From Gymnothorax reevesii (taxonomy: Eukaryota; Chordata; Actinopteri; Anguilliformes; Muraenidae): a DNA stretch of 64,000 nucleotides. Both the position numbers and the translations under genes were made by a program. A model generated the notes under the pieces. The model searched no databases. It was not told where the DNA came from and saw only the letters and a list, made by a program, of their open reading frames with translations. Below, piece after piece: positions 22,887 to 39,594 of the stretch. Location: contig CM056578.1 in the NCBI GenBank assembly GCA_029721435.1, positions 17,832,911-17,896,910 on the forward strand, given 5' to 3'. How positions within the stretch are numbered: the stretch's first letter is position 1; every line of letters begins with the position of its first letter.

Positions 22887-23928
22887 AATGAACCAGCACA
22901 TCAATGAAACACTGCTTTGAAATACAAGTAGATTATTGACCCAATAGAATAAATATATTCTGTGATGTGAAAGTTTAAAAATACCCAAAACCTAACCACA
23001 TACACACTCTCACTCTCTCTCACACACACACCCCTGACCGTTCTATTATCCCCCCCCCAAGTGGGATAAACAAACAATATGTGTGATAGAGACGATGTGA
23101 CAACAGATCCTTCTATTTTGTTGAACATGAGTACGCTGACCAAGCGAACAATGGATACGCTTCCCTTAAAACTGTTCTGTGACCCAAAGGATTCACTCAA
23201 GACATCAATATACTGAAAATAAGCAAACATGAAAAATGATGGCATCTTTGTGAAAAATTACCAAAAAATGTGACTGAGTGTGATCAGGTTATGAAATGCA
23301 TGCATTAAAATAAGTGTGAAACGAAACACTACTTAAGTCCAAATCTAGGCATAAAATTTTCACATCTGTTTGCAGAGCAGAGAATCATCTTCATTTTCTA
23401 AAACCTGCAGGGCTAGGTTTTCCACTTTCATTATCTGTCCTGTGTTTCTCGGCAAGAGGGGATATCTTCCATCAAAACTAGGAGTTTACACAACATACCG
23501 TGTCTACATGAAGGTCAATATCGTTGAACATAACTACACTGAAGTACAGTGTTCACCCCATCGGAAAAATTGCGTTTTTCACATTACAGGAAAAATATAA
23601 CTCATATCAATTAATACAAACAAGCCAACATTTTGCCTCATATTACGGAGCTGGATTTATAAATGAACAATTCGTAACTGAACATTTTGAGGCCAAGGAG
23701 ACGACTACTGATTACTGAAAACAATGAAGCTGTAGAACGAAGACTGCAAAGTCAAAAAAAATAAAAAATAAAAAAACAGCTAATCTTCAAAGGGCTAATA
23801 AAGGACTGTTTAGGTAATTTATGGCAAAAGCCACAAGACTGATTCTGCAGCGTTTCTAGAAACATGCAGAGCTAGAGAGGGAGTGGAGGCAAATGACGAC
23901 AACTAGTTCCAATGCTTGTAATTAACTT
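22887..23928. other. Gene-free stretch downstream of pwwp2a
   Basis: CA/CT-rich patch at about 22998-23032, and a C run at 23050-23059. No gene seen. Confidence 0.45.
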
Positions 23929-23934
23929 TTTATT
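23929..23934 (-). promoter_or_regulatory. Candidate polyadenylation signal of pwwp2a
   Basis: TTTATT on the plus strand gives AATAAA on the coding strand. It is the first such hexamer I found downstream of the pwwp2a stop codon, about 1.03 kb away. Confidence 0.45.
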
Positions 23935-24963
23935 CACATAATATCAGAAAACATTTACAAAAATAAAGGTCAGCAGCTTCTTTGTCAGTGTTCCCTCTTT
24001 TTTTGTTTATATTCCATGGTACAACATTCTCTGATCTGCAAACAGATTGTAGAAGAAGAACAAAAAAACGCATTTCTGAACGAAAAACAACAGTACCAAC
24101 AACCACTAGATGCATGTTATCAGGTCTCTGGAGGTTGACGGAATTTTCATAACATTCCATTTTCATTCAGGATTTTTTTTTTTCAGATATTAGCACATAA
24201 AGAACAGAGCTTTTTTTGTGTGTGATGTGTTACCCACGTGCCTTATATCCATATTGAGAACCAAGAAAGTGAGAAGTGTGAAGATTATGCACAAAAATAT
24301 ATTCAGCAGAGTGCAATTCCAGCTCAATCGCTAACAACTGGCCGCTGTGGAAAGCTGTGACAGAAAGGTCACGGACCAACACTGTTCTACACTGGTCATT
24401 TATCAAGCACTGCAAAGGCAACCGGATGCTGGATATGTTCCCGAAGTTCTGGTATTGGCTGCGAGACTTACAATCCTCACCAATCACTGTAACTGAACAA
24501 TAAGACTTACCAATAAGAAACCAGCACAATGGAGCTCAGGTGAAATCATGGCACACACAAAGGACAGGGTACATCCTGGAGATATTGGCAGAAAGGGCTT
24601 CAAGTTCGGTAGATACCACCATTAGACAGTTCACAACACAATGGCTTAATTAAAAGAATAGGAGGTAGCACATTAAAAAAACCGAACGGATGTCAGCATC
24701 ATTCCTCTCCCATAATACTGCCATTTTTCATTCTTCCCTTACCGCATCCTTGAGGCCCCAATGAGCCACCCCATTGCTTGTAGCTCCATCCCCACCATTT
24801 AACACTGGAGATATCTCATACAGCATGTCTCCTCAAGGAAGGCAATCACATTTTGGAGGGAATGGGGGGGTAGCATTAGCCAACCAGATCGGTTGATGGT
24901 AGGGCAGTGCGGTGGGAGCACGTTAAACCGAATCCAAACTACTGCTTCCCACCTCATCTAGCC
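23935..24963 (-). other. pwwp2a: Inferred 3' untranslated region of pwwp2a
   Basis: The region between the stop codon and the first downstream AATAAA holds no transposon relic and no persuasive open frame, unlike its surroundings. That fits a transcribed 3' UTR. The extent is inferred only from the polyadenylation hexamer. Confidence 0.4.
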
Positions 24964-26842
24964 TTACGTCATCTCTAACTGCACAAGCAAGGCGTGCACC
25001 TCGGGGGTGAGCCTTTTGGCAGCTTTAGCTGCCTCCATAACAGCACTACGGTACTGGCCTTTCCTCTTTTGGTCGAAGCGCAACTGGAAATTTTCCAGAA
25101 AGAGGAACAGCCGCGATAGGGCTAGAAATGAGGTGGTGGAGGACCCAAACCATAACACCTGAGCCTCCTTTTCCGCCGAGCGCCTGCAACCTTTGCGGCT
25201 CACCCTAATCGCTTGAATGCACGCCGGCCACCAGGGGAAACCTTTAATTTTGGCCCAAACGATGTCCCCCACACGTACAGCAGAGCCATTCGGTGAGACA
25301 CGCTTTGAGACCGTTTCTGAAAGGGCAGAGACCTTTGGGGATTTACTGCGTTTCCTTCCCTGCCTGGAAGAGGAGGTACAAGGGAGGGGCACAGGGCACT
25401 GGATATTGGGCAGCTGGGACACTAAGGTCCCAGAGAAGCGTGACTCTGAATTTGAGGACTCCAAGCTATCAACAGTGCACACAGATGTGCTTGAAGATGT
25501 GGGGCGGCCGCAGTTAAGGGTTGCGTAACATACCATTTTATTTGCCCTACCGGCCTCCTTCTCCCCCCTCTCCACCTGCCTCCCCTCCTCCCTTGAAGCT
25601 TCCTTCAAGTCCCCCTGCAAATGGCTAATCATGACCTGGGGGTCAGGTTCTGCATTGGGAAGGGGAAGAGGTTGGGTCATGAAGCAAGGCTGGGGCTCAG
25701 GTTTAAGCTTGCTAGCGCGGCCCTGTGTCTTTACAGCGACAGGGGTGGGGTTACCCAGGGATGAAGGGGCGTGGGTGGAGGAGGAGGGATGGGCAGGTTT
25801 TGGCATGGGTGCACAGCTAACCCCCTGTACCATGGAGAGGCCCACCAGGTTCTTTCCATTACAGTACCTTTGGGGCTTGATGCGGATCCGGGACGGGAGG
25901 GGGCTGGAGCCAGCCAGGCGGCCCATCTTGCCCCCACTGATTCGGTGAAGTCGCCGGGTAAAGTGGACCTTCTGATGGGCATCCTGCAAAGCTGCAGCCC
26001 TCGTACGGGCCTTTGCGTCGGCGACCGTCACCACGACAGTTTCCCGCTGCCGCCGCTGAGCCTTAGCCATCTTCAACACCTCTCGAGCCTTTGAGTGGTC
26101 CACGTTCTTGCTCTGCAGCACTTTCTTGGCATTGCTGGTGGGCGCGGTAGCCGCATTTCCCGTCACCCCCCGGGGCACTCTGTTACCTCCCCCTCCCCCC
26201 TTCACATGCCCCATCAAGGACGAGGAAGAGGAGGAGGAGGAGGACGATGAGGAGTTCCTAACAGCCGGGGCCTGCCGTTTGGGACCCTCAGCGCTGCGGG
26301 TCCTGTCCTCGGATCGTAGCCTCTTGCCACCTGCTGCCACACTATCGCCGCGCCGACGTTTCGCCTCCTCCCCCCGGCCAGCGGGGAAGTCCGGACCACG
26401 GCGGATATCTCTCTTGTCGGTGGTAGTCACGGTGCCTTTGCATTTGTCACACAGCACCTGCCGCGGTCGCAACCGGATGGCGCTCATGATGGACGTAGGC
26501 TCCTCCCGATAGAGCCGCCGTTTGGGCCGCTTGATCTTTCGGGGAGGGGGCTGAGGTATTGTCTGGCTGTAGGTATCCCTGATAAACAAAGGAGGTGGGT
26601 ACGGGGCACCCTCCTGGAATAAAGGGGGGGGTTTTGAGGTCCATGAGTTTTGGGTTGGGGTTGTGGTTTGGGAAGGGGTTGCGTGGGTCAGGGAAGATTC
26701 TTTGGGAGGACCGTTCGTTGAATCCCCAACCCCCTCCTTCGCATCAAGCAACAACGATTCGGTCTTTAGCTGCATAGATTCTGGCCGATCTTTTTCGTCT
26801 CTCCGAGGAAACACCGTGACGGGGATCCCGTAGGGTCCAAAT
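24964..26842 (-). CDS. pwwp2a: PWWP domain-containing protein 2A, exon 2 (terminal)
   Basis: Exon 2 starts at 26842, after the acceptor TTTGATTTCTGCAG, and its first base completes an Arg codon begun in exon 1. It supplies residues 381-1005 and ends with TAA at 24966-24964. It opens FGPYGIPVTVFPRR, the conserved continuation of the exon 1 end. Next come a proline/basic segment, IPQPPPRKIKRPKRR (about 474-488), the conserved IRLRPRQVLCDKCKGTV with one CxxC pair (about 502-518), a 12-Ser run (about 577-588), long low-complexity linkers, and a C-terminal PWWP domain (about 903-1005) with the literal motif FPWWP (915-919) and WFGSSTTSFL. PWWP2A is known as a nuclear chromatin reader that binds H2A.Z nucleosomes and an MTA-HDAC-RBBP subcomplex. 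That role is taken from the family. At 1005 residues it is clearly longer than human PWWP2A (about 755), mostly through linkers. Confidence 0.95.
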
Positions 26843-27080
26843 CTGCAGAAATCAAAAAAGAAACAGGTTGTGAGAAGTCATAGGAAAATAAGCACAACGA
26901 GAAGTGTAAAATCATGACCGGAAAGTTCCGCCAATGATTTTTCTACCCTGTTACACAAATTTGTGCATTTCTTAAGCCACATTGAAGAACTAATTAGCAC
27001 TCGTCTGCAAAAGACGGGCAGTGATTGAGAGCCAGGAAAGGAACACTCTGGAACCTCCTCCAACAACCGGCATGTCGGTT

Positions 27081-27110
27081 GGGGGGGGGGGGGGGGGGTG
27101 TGTGTGTTTG
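27081..27110. repeat. Poly-G run and (TG)n
   Basis: Eighteen consecutive G residues (27081-27098) followed by a short TG run, in intron 1 about 240 bp from exon 2. On the transcribed strand this is a C run near the acceptor region. Confidence 0.9.
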
Positions 27111-27428
27111 TGCTGAGCGTCTCCAACAGCTGGAGACGGACAGGCTGAACCGGAGTCAATTACCCCCTCCTCTAAACCCAGCCCAACCCACATTCTACAG
27201 ATACACACACCCTTCATCTTTGAGACTGCAAGTGTTTGCTTAAGGGTGGAATCTGTGGAATTTGCTTAGGTCAACTCAAGACTCTTTGTTTACGTCAAGT
27301 TTTTTCCGCTGACCACAAGCTTGTCAGGTCTCCTGAAATTAATCTTATTTTCTGCATACCCTCTGCATTTTACAATTATCACCAGCAAGTGCACACCTAG
27401 CTTTACGTAATGTGCATTTATAAAATCA

Positions 27429-27881
27429 ATGGCGGCTGGTGAATTGGCAGTAGGGGAGGCTCAAAACAATCCCTTAAAATGAATGATTGGTCACAACCTG
27501 TTTTCAATCATTCATTTAAATTATCATTACAGAAACTCAGAAAACTCAACATTATCAGGTGTGGCCAGTTTTCATTTTGTAACGCATGCCTGTCAACTCT
27601 CACGCATTCAGTGTGAGTTTAAGTGGCATATTTATGTTCCTCTGCTGTAGTCACCAATTATTCAATGAACGTGTATGCAAGAGATTCTCGCACGGAATTG
27701 AAGTCCTTGTGCAATGGAGGGGTTGGAAGCAATGGAATTGCATGAAGCCATTTCAAATGATCTTATTTCTTTTAAAAGATCATGAAACACAATCCGTGGA
27801 ATAAAGAAAAGCATGAGAAGTTTGGAGTCCTAATCTGTATGCGTTATAAATGAAAACTGACCACACCTGATAATGTTGAGA
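27429..27881. repeat. Dispersed repeat family A, copy 2, with foldback
   Basis: Same orientation and order of motifs as 16207-16730 (GGCGGCTGGTGAA, GATTGGTCACAACCTGTTT, CATGCCTGTCAACTCTCACG). Here the segment at 27543-27586 (CAACATTATCAGGTGTGGCC and onward) is found inverted at 27839-27881 (CCACACCTGATAATGTTGAG), giving a loop of about 250 bp. Confidence 0.65.
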
Positions 27882-27890
27882 GTATATTTT

Positions 27891-32789
<4,899 letters not shown>

Positions 32790-32965
32790 GGCTCCTCCTT
32801 AGATTGTCAACTCACGCTCTCATCCAATAGGTATCACATATGGTTTCAAAATGACAAAATGGCACTGTTCAAATAGCCTAAATCGAGGCTTCCTAAATGG
32901 CATACTGAAACCAGTGGGTGACGTCACGGTTGCTTTGTCCATAATTTTATACAGTCTATGGTCCA
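32790..32965. repeat. Dispersed element family B, partial copy
   Basis: Shares with 21490-21660 the ordered text CAAAATGACAAAAT.GC, AATCGAGGCTTCCT, GGGTGACGTCACG and GTCCAT...TTTTATAC. Only the right half is present, in the same orientation. Confidence 0.6.
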
Positions 32966-34316
32966 ATCATAAGCAGGTGCGGCTTTCTGCAGCCCAATGA
33001 TAGCAGTGGGTGGTTCCATTTTATCCATGAACAAATAGGAAGCAGTAGGTATCCTCAAGTGGTCTGTCTGTAATGATCTATGGAAAGTGCTTGGTTACAT
33101 AGAGCCAAATTCTTTGCACAGTCTACTGAAAACTCATTTCAAAACGACAGAACAGTTGTTGGAACAAGCACAACTGAGGAGCAGAATTTGAGAGGATATC
33201 CATGAAAAATGGTTATGCAAATATCTCAAAAGATGCGGACCCAATATTAAAGGAAATAAAAAGTGGATAAGATGGTTCCAGCAGCTTTCGTGGCTCTGAT
33301 AACGATTGTGTGAATGTTAATAGCCTTTTCTGAATTCGCTTAGCTCTGCTAATGGCTTGTACTTCGCTACTGAGTGTCTTCTGGAGGAGGGCATCTGCTA
33401 AATGAGTTTAATGTACTGTAATGCAATAATGTCTTGTTTAAACAGATTTATTTTCACCTACTGCAAACCCCTGGGCATTTTTTTAGAAACAGGACTTTTT
33501 TAAAGGTTCATTAAACCGTGCATAAACATTCAATGTACAAACAAGATCTTTCATTGAAGCAATGAGTGAGAACATTGTATTTGACTATCTCTTACCAGCC
33601 AATCAGAGGTTTATTAGCCTTCCTGTCAACAAGGCACTCACCTGACCTCACAGTTAAATTACATTCACCATGGCAAACATATGCGCACTGCATTTCATGC
33701 CGACTCAATTTTATTTCACAAAGGACATCGAGTCACAAAGCAGAGAGATGCATTTCAAAAACCTCCAAACCAATGGCGTAGTCAACCGGATCAATTTTCC
33801 AGGAGAGTGGTTTAATTTTCCCAAAGTACAAGAGCTTCTGAACTTAAGCAGCACTCTAGTCTGCGACCAAAATTTACGTTTTGCGACTTATATTCTCACA
33901 TCGGTCACGCACTGCGCGACAAACACTTCATGCACTGTGCGCCTCTTCTGGGCAGCGATTCACTCCCTAATTATCAGCCGACTGCCGCAAATATTTTTTA
34001 AGCAGGTCGGTTGTTACCATTACGTACACTAACCAATCACAGATCGGCTGGTGCCATCAGCTAATCACAGCTCGGCTGCACTCATGCATCGATGAGAAAG
34101 GCAAAGCAACTTGTCACCGTCTGCTGAGTGCGCACGGCAATTTAGTAAAACCTTGTCTGACAATAACAATGTAAATGCTCCACACTACGCGAAATTACAA
34201 GTACACTAGCTGGTCTGCTGCAGAAGTCCAATAGTCTACATATTAAGCCTTAGCTTCGGTGACTAATACTCCACATCAAAGAGCAAATTTCAGGATATCA
34301 AAGTCTTTTCATTACC
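32966..34316. other. Intronic stretch without recognisable gene
   Basis: No gene or classifiable repeat seen. The frame at 33670-34032 (120 codons, plus) has no recognisable domain. Confidence 0.4.
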
Positions 34317-35028
34317 GGCTTTTTATTTTGCTATTTAGATTTTGCGCTTTTTATTTTGCCATTTAGATTTTGCGCATTTCTAATGGAAACGCACCTAGAG
34401 AGTGAGAACGATGTCCAACGTTATTAGCCCGAAAACACATCTGCTTTATGACCGTAAACTGTTCGTGACACAGTTTTGAGTCTTGTTGATACCAGCTATG
34501 GGTGCTTGTGTCCAGTGACGAATGGTTTAATTTAGCGTTTCAATATCAATTGCTAACCTTCTATCCTGATGGATTAGGTTGGATGCGCACTTCCACTCTG
34601 ATCAGAAGTTCCGCATGTACATGATCATTCTTGCAGCATGTATGGAATCAGTGACTGGTTAGTCCAAGAGCAAGATTATTTATTTTCATTGGAGTACGAT
34701 AAAGATGAGAAAAGCTGCGGTTCTTGCAGATTTATTGTGCATTTTCTTTGGGGTTCTGATAATGCTGTCAAAGGAGTAGTATTTTGTCGATTGCAGCAAA
34801 TGCTCAAATTGATTCAAAAACTAACTGGTGTCGCCTGCCCAATGTACTCCAGCGACGACCATAGGCTTATCAGCGCAATGCCTCCAATGTGAGTCTGTGT
34901 CGCAAACAGTGCACAGTCACGAAGCAGACTTTTTTTGGGGGCTAATAACGTCGGACATCGTCCTCACTCTCTGTGTGCGTTTCCATTACCCTTCGAAATG
35001 TGCAAAATCTAAAGAGTGAAATAAAAAA
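34317..35028. mobile_element. DNA transposon-like element with ~90-bp inverted ends
   Basis: The left arm (about 34345-34432: TTTAGATTTTGCGCATTTCT, AATGGAAACGCAC, AGAGAGTGAGAACGATGTCC, AACGTTATTAGCCC) is complemented by 34936-35028 (GGGCTAATAACGTCGGACAT, CACTCTCTGTGTGCGTTTCC, TGCAAAATCTAAAGAG). The left arm also has a direct duplication of about 28 bp (CTTTTTATTTTGC.ATTTAG occurs twice). The interior holds no recognised transposase. Class unassigned. Confidence 0.7.
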
Positions 35029-38000
35029 AACTTAATAATTATTATAATAATAATTATTATAATAATTATTATAAAAAGTAGTCCTACTACATTGTTACTG
35101 GTGAAAGAATTTCTTTAAACTCTGTGCAAACGAACTTGGCAAACTGCACCTACTTTTTACCAAATATTTATTGAGGATCACTTTGGAAACTATATTAGTT
35201 TTAATGTTAAACTTTCAATTTGTGACGAAAAAATGTAGCCAAATTTTTTGCGACTTCAATTCCTCCTGGGTCTCATATTTTCAAAACATGTTTGGTGTCA
35301 AATTGTTCCTTGGGATGGCAGCAAAAATATAGGTTATAAATTTTAGAACTAGCACTGTGGTAATTGGGAGTTTTTCACTGATTTATCCCCATATGTTGGT
35401 TTTAGGGAGGTGATAATCTAAATTTAGCCATAATTTTTCTATGAATGATTCAGTTTATGTACTGGGGAGGGTTTGATGAAAAGCTTTCCCATGGGGAAAT
35501 GAGGACTTGCACATACATTTAGATTTGTATGATAACTCTTCAGACAATGTTTCTTCAATAAATGCAGCAACAACTGATAGTCTGTTCAGGTATCTTTACT
35601 TGGCCTTGTAAACATTCAGAAAAGTACCATGGTACTGTGCGTGACCACAGTTTTGGCCTGCACGCCCAACTTTCAGGTTGAGAGTGCTTGCGCTCCTAGG
35701 TCCAACAGTTAGCCTGGAGGGTTGTTAAGACAAGAGAGGGCCTCAGATGTGTAGGTGTAAGACAGAGTTTGCAAAATAGAGAGACCCTGCTCTGCAAATT
35801 CACTGCTGTAGCCTTTTTTCGAAATATTTTGCAGCTGATCATCACACGTGCCCTCCTCGTAGTACAAGGAGTCGTTTACTCCAGTTATTTCAAGCCCTCA
35901 ATTCGCAGAAGTGGTGGACAAATGATTCAGCGGTGGTTTCAAGAGCTGGTATTCCAAGCCATCCCAGCTCGCCAACGACGTCAAACTCTGTCCGCTCTGG
36001 TGCGATCAAGCGATCATGACACTCAATCAGGGGAACACATTTTAAACAAGAGCATGGTGCTTCATCAGTAGAGGGCTAGAGGAGAGCTCTTCTGTGGGAG
36101 TGAGCGAAGGGGGAAAAAAAAAAGATGACAGCTGGCCAGAAAGAGATGGAACAATGACTGCAGGGGGGAGGGCGGCAAATAGGCCAACAGCTGGAGTTTT
36201 TTCCGCGAATTCATTTGTAGTTTAGCCGCGAGCAGAACAATGCCAACCAATCACCTAGCAGCTCACACGAGCAGCCTTGCTACCAGATTGCTTCTGACAA
36301 AACAGAGGGAAAAGTTGACCTTTTGGTTGGATAATTAACACTACAATTGCATCAGCATCCTATTCAAGATTGGACCTACCAACCCCGCAGTGAGATTGCA
36401 CCAATCATCATACTGCAGTGCCATTCACTATGCAAATGGATTCAACTGTAGCCCCCTCCTGTTCTCAACAAAGGCAACTTGAGACTGAACTGAAACTTGG
36501 ATGACTTGATTTTATGGCACAGCATATTGGGTATTGAACAGAATAAAAACACAGAGGACAGGGAAAGAAATGGGCTCGTACTCAAAGGGTCGTTAGATCA
36601 ACGGCCGTATAGCAAACAGCCGGCATAAAACCCATTCACAGTAAGAGACCATGATGACCAACGTTATGATCATTTAATTACAGCGTGGAAAGAGGATTTG
36701 AAATTGCTTGTCGTCTTTGTATGCCAAGCAATAATGCCCCATTTTTTAAAGCTGAATTTCATCAAAAGATCCAAACAGCAGAAAGAACAGCAGCAAAAAA
36801 AAAAAAAAAACAAAGTGCATGTTAGGATTTTGCCAATGCTGATATAGACCAGGTCTTTGCCATTTATACGGCAGTTTTATGCTGCCAGCTCCCAGCTATT
36901 GTAACCTATAATTTATCCGAAGGCTACAGTGTCAAACCAGTCACTCGGGCCCAACAGACGACAGGGTGCCCGGCCGTAATTGAGTGGTTTTTCACCCAAT
37001 AAAATCAGACCAATCTTTACCAGCGCATGGACCATGTCAGCAAATGATCAGACCGGACAATGAAATCTTATCAGACGGCAAGACGCAAACCCAAAATCCA
37101 TTCGAAATGCGGCTGACAAAATAACCCGACAAATCAATTAATGCTATGCCTATGCTGGGTCTTCACAGAAACGACTGGAAAGAAAATAAGTTGGCAACTG
37201 TTCAGTTCCAACTTTTCTTAGTTTTGTACTTATGCCGCATGAAAATAAACCAGAACAAAATAAATGGATAAACGGTTTCCCTTCCAGGGAACTGCATTCC
37301 CCATCTCCATCTGCTAGCACACAGTGAATTAGAACAAATAAGACAGCCTAATGCATTCAGCCAACCCACGCTTGGTCCTACCAGAATACACTTGAAGCAA
37401 GTAAAAGGTCTGGCTTCACCTTCCTGAAGTAGAGAGTGATGGTACAGTGATACAGAATCCTGACTCACTAAAAAACCGTATAATGCTGGTTAGACTGAGG
37501 TAGATAGCAAGTGTATTGCATATGCTTTACGAGCTCTTTTTTGGGCCAAAATAAAACATAAGTAAGGAAAAATTCTGTGACAGGTGGTCAAAAGACAATG
37601 CCATCATAACAGCTTGTACAACTAAAAAATAAAAGTCAATTTCACAAAGGCATACAAACTTGCAGTGACATTAAAGAATGTTCTGATGCGACCCAGCATT
37701 AGACAACAGAAAACTATGATTCAAATTCTGCAGGCGATTCTGAAAAATGCTGAGGTGAATCACTAAACAAGGGAACAACATAATCAAGATTAATTTCAGT
37801 TGTCCTAGAACATAGTGTATACTACAAGTCATTCATATATTATTTATATTGTAATGAATTGATTCCACTGCTATGTAATAGTGCTCCAGAAATCAGGGGT
37901 CATTTAATACATTTAAGTTGGCAGTAAAATTCATTTTTCATGTCTCCCACATCTCAATACAAAGCCCAATAAAAAGCCAAAAATATTTTATTTTTATTTA

Positions 38001-38402
38001 TCCTTCATTTAACCACGTAAAAAGCCTCGAGATTAAAAATTCCTTTTCCAAGAGTGACCCGGCCAAGAATACAATCCAAAGTATTACAACCCTTCATATC
38101 CGTACTACTGGTACACACTGATGCATGGCTGGCAAACTACAGCATAAAGAAGACTTGTGAGATAGACAAAAAAAGCTCTACTCTGGAGACTGCCTGGAAG
38201 TCCAGTTAATGGTCTTATCACTGCTACGAAAACCATACGCTCTTTCATTTACACTGGAGGCTCCCAGCGGTGAGAATGACACCAGAACACAAAGACTGCA
38301 AGAAAAAGAGTAATAACCTCATGACGCCATTCACCTGTGGTCTTCAGTGCAGGGCATTGACAGCCAGTGGGTCTGCTAGTTTTCCATTCATATAAACTAT
38401 CA
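35029..38402. other. Intronic stretch without recognisable gene
   Basis: Starts with an ATT/AATA low-complexity patch (35033-35082). The part at about 36560-37190 has balanced composition and no repeat signature. No gene is recognised. Confidence 0.4.
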
Positions 38403-38569
38403 GTTTTGGACCCGAGTAACCAGGTGAGGTGCTCATATAATCCATCAGTTTTAGACCCAAGTAACCAGGAGAAGTGTTCATATAAACCATCAGTTTTGGA
38501 CCCAAGTAGCCAGGTGAGGTGTTCATATAAACCATCATTTTTAGACCCAAGTAACCAGGTGAGGTGAGT
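38403..38569. repeat. 45-bp minisatellite, about 3.7 units
   Basis: Unit GTTTTGGACCCAAGTAACCA followed by GGTGAGGTGTTCATATAAACCATCA, repeated with a few substitutions per unit. Because 45 is a multiple of three, both strands stay open through it (38344-38550 minus and 38367-38567 plus). Those frames are artefacts. Confidence 0.92.
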
Positions 38570-39444
38570 TAACCCCTTTGCGCAGAAGCCAAATCTGGCT
38601 TTTTAGGTGTTACCTGATTTATGGCTTTATAATTTAAGATTGCAGCTTTACAGACAGGAAAACTTTGGCTCAATTGAGTCTAGACACTTGAAGCATTTAG
38701 ACTCCCATCAAATTATAGTTTATTTTTATGATTTTGTTGGAGAAAAGGGGCTGCAAACATAAAAAATCTTCATGAGAATTCACCATTGAAATAGAAAAAA
38801 AACTAATGCTGACAATTGAAAAACTGCTGGGGCCTAAAACTATACATTTCTGGGATCATAAACTTCTTGACCGCAAGTACAATTCCTCTTTAACATTCCA
38901 TTTTAGATTACCCGCTTGCTATGAGACAAATTAGACAGCTATCCAGGTGTCTCTCCAAAGTCTGACATCCATCAACATTTTTAACTGTCAAATCAAACAT
39001 GAATCATATATTTAACACAAATAAACTTTTGGGGCTTGAAATTCGGCATGAACTAATGATTTTCTGGTTGAGTTTTGCATGAATTAATCAATATCAGTGC
39101 AGTGGAACATCATTGGTCACCAGTAACCTCTCAAAACATGCCTTTTCTCCATAATAAAGTTAACAATATTGTCCATTTCTCTTCGAAGTACCCCAAGCAT
39201 TAAATGAAGTGCAGATTTAACAGCTATAACATTCACGCAAGACCAAACATGATATGAATAAAAAGCTAACCGCTCTCACATCCGAGCTCATAACCTTACA
39301 CCTTATAAGGGTGAAAACTCACTAACTCAGTAATATCTGAATTCTGAAATACACCTTATTTTAACAGAACAGAAATTTCACTTTCAGGAAAAAAATACAA
39401 CGACATATGCCTCCATATTCATCAGAGTGGTGTAATGAACGTAC
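38570..39444. other. Intronic stretch without recognisable gene
   Basis: A+T-rich and unremarkable. Confidence 0.4.
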
Positions 39445-39594
39445 CGAGGGATCTACCGACCTGCGTGGAATGTATGCATTTGGAGAAACGACAACCTCGG
39501 CATTCGATGTCTTTAAACGCGGTATAGATTCTACAGCAAAAAGCCAAATTAAGCAAAATGCAAACAGAGTAGAAGTATAACCTGTTTTCTTCAT
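39445..39594 (-). CDS. Orphan signal-peptide-like open exon, unidentified
   Basis: A minus-strand ATG at 39594 opens 50 codons. MKKTGYTSTL is followed by a hydrophobic core rich in Phe, Leu, Ala and Trp (residues 10-21) and then a polar stretch with IPRLKTSNAE and YIPRRSVDPS. This is the layout of a secretory signal peptide plus the start of a mature or pro-region. The frame meets a consensus-like donor, CCCTCG|GTACGT (GT at 39444-39443). No continuation exon or family was recognised, and it lies inside the pwwp2a intron on the same strand. It may be the first exon of an unknown gene, a relic, or chance. Confidence 0.2.

Noticed and set aside
26108..26512. 134-codon plus-strand frame with a Glu/Asp run
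   Set aside because: Antisense shadow of the Ser-rich tract of pwwp2a exon 2.
24964..26814. Exon 2 as a stand-alone 616-residue gene
   Set aside because: Its apparent start is a GTG (Val) codon. A splice acceptor lies just upstream, and joining to exon 1 restores a conserved junction.
38344..38567. Repetitive proteins on both strands
   Set aside because: Artefact of a 45-bp minisatellite whose unit length is a multiple of three.
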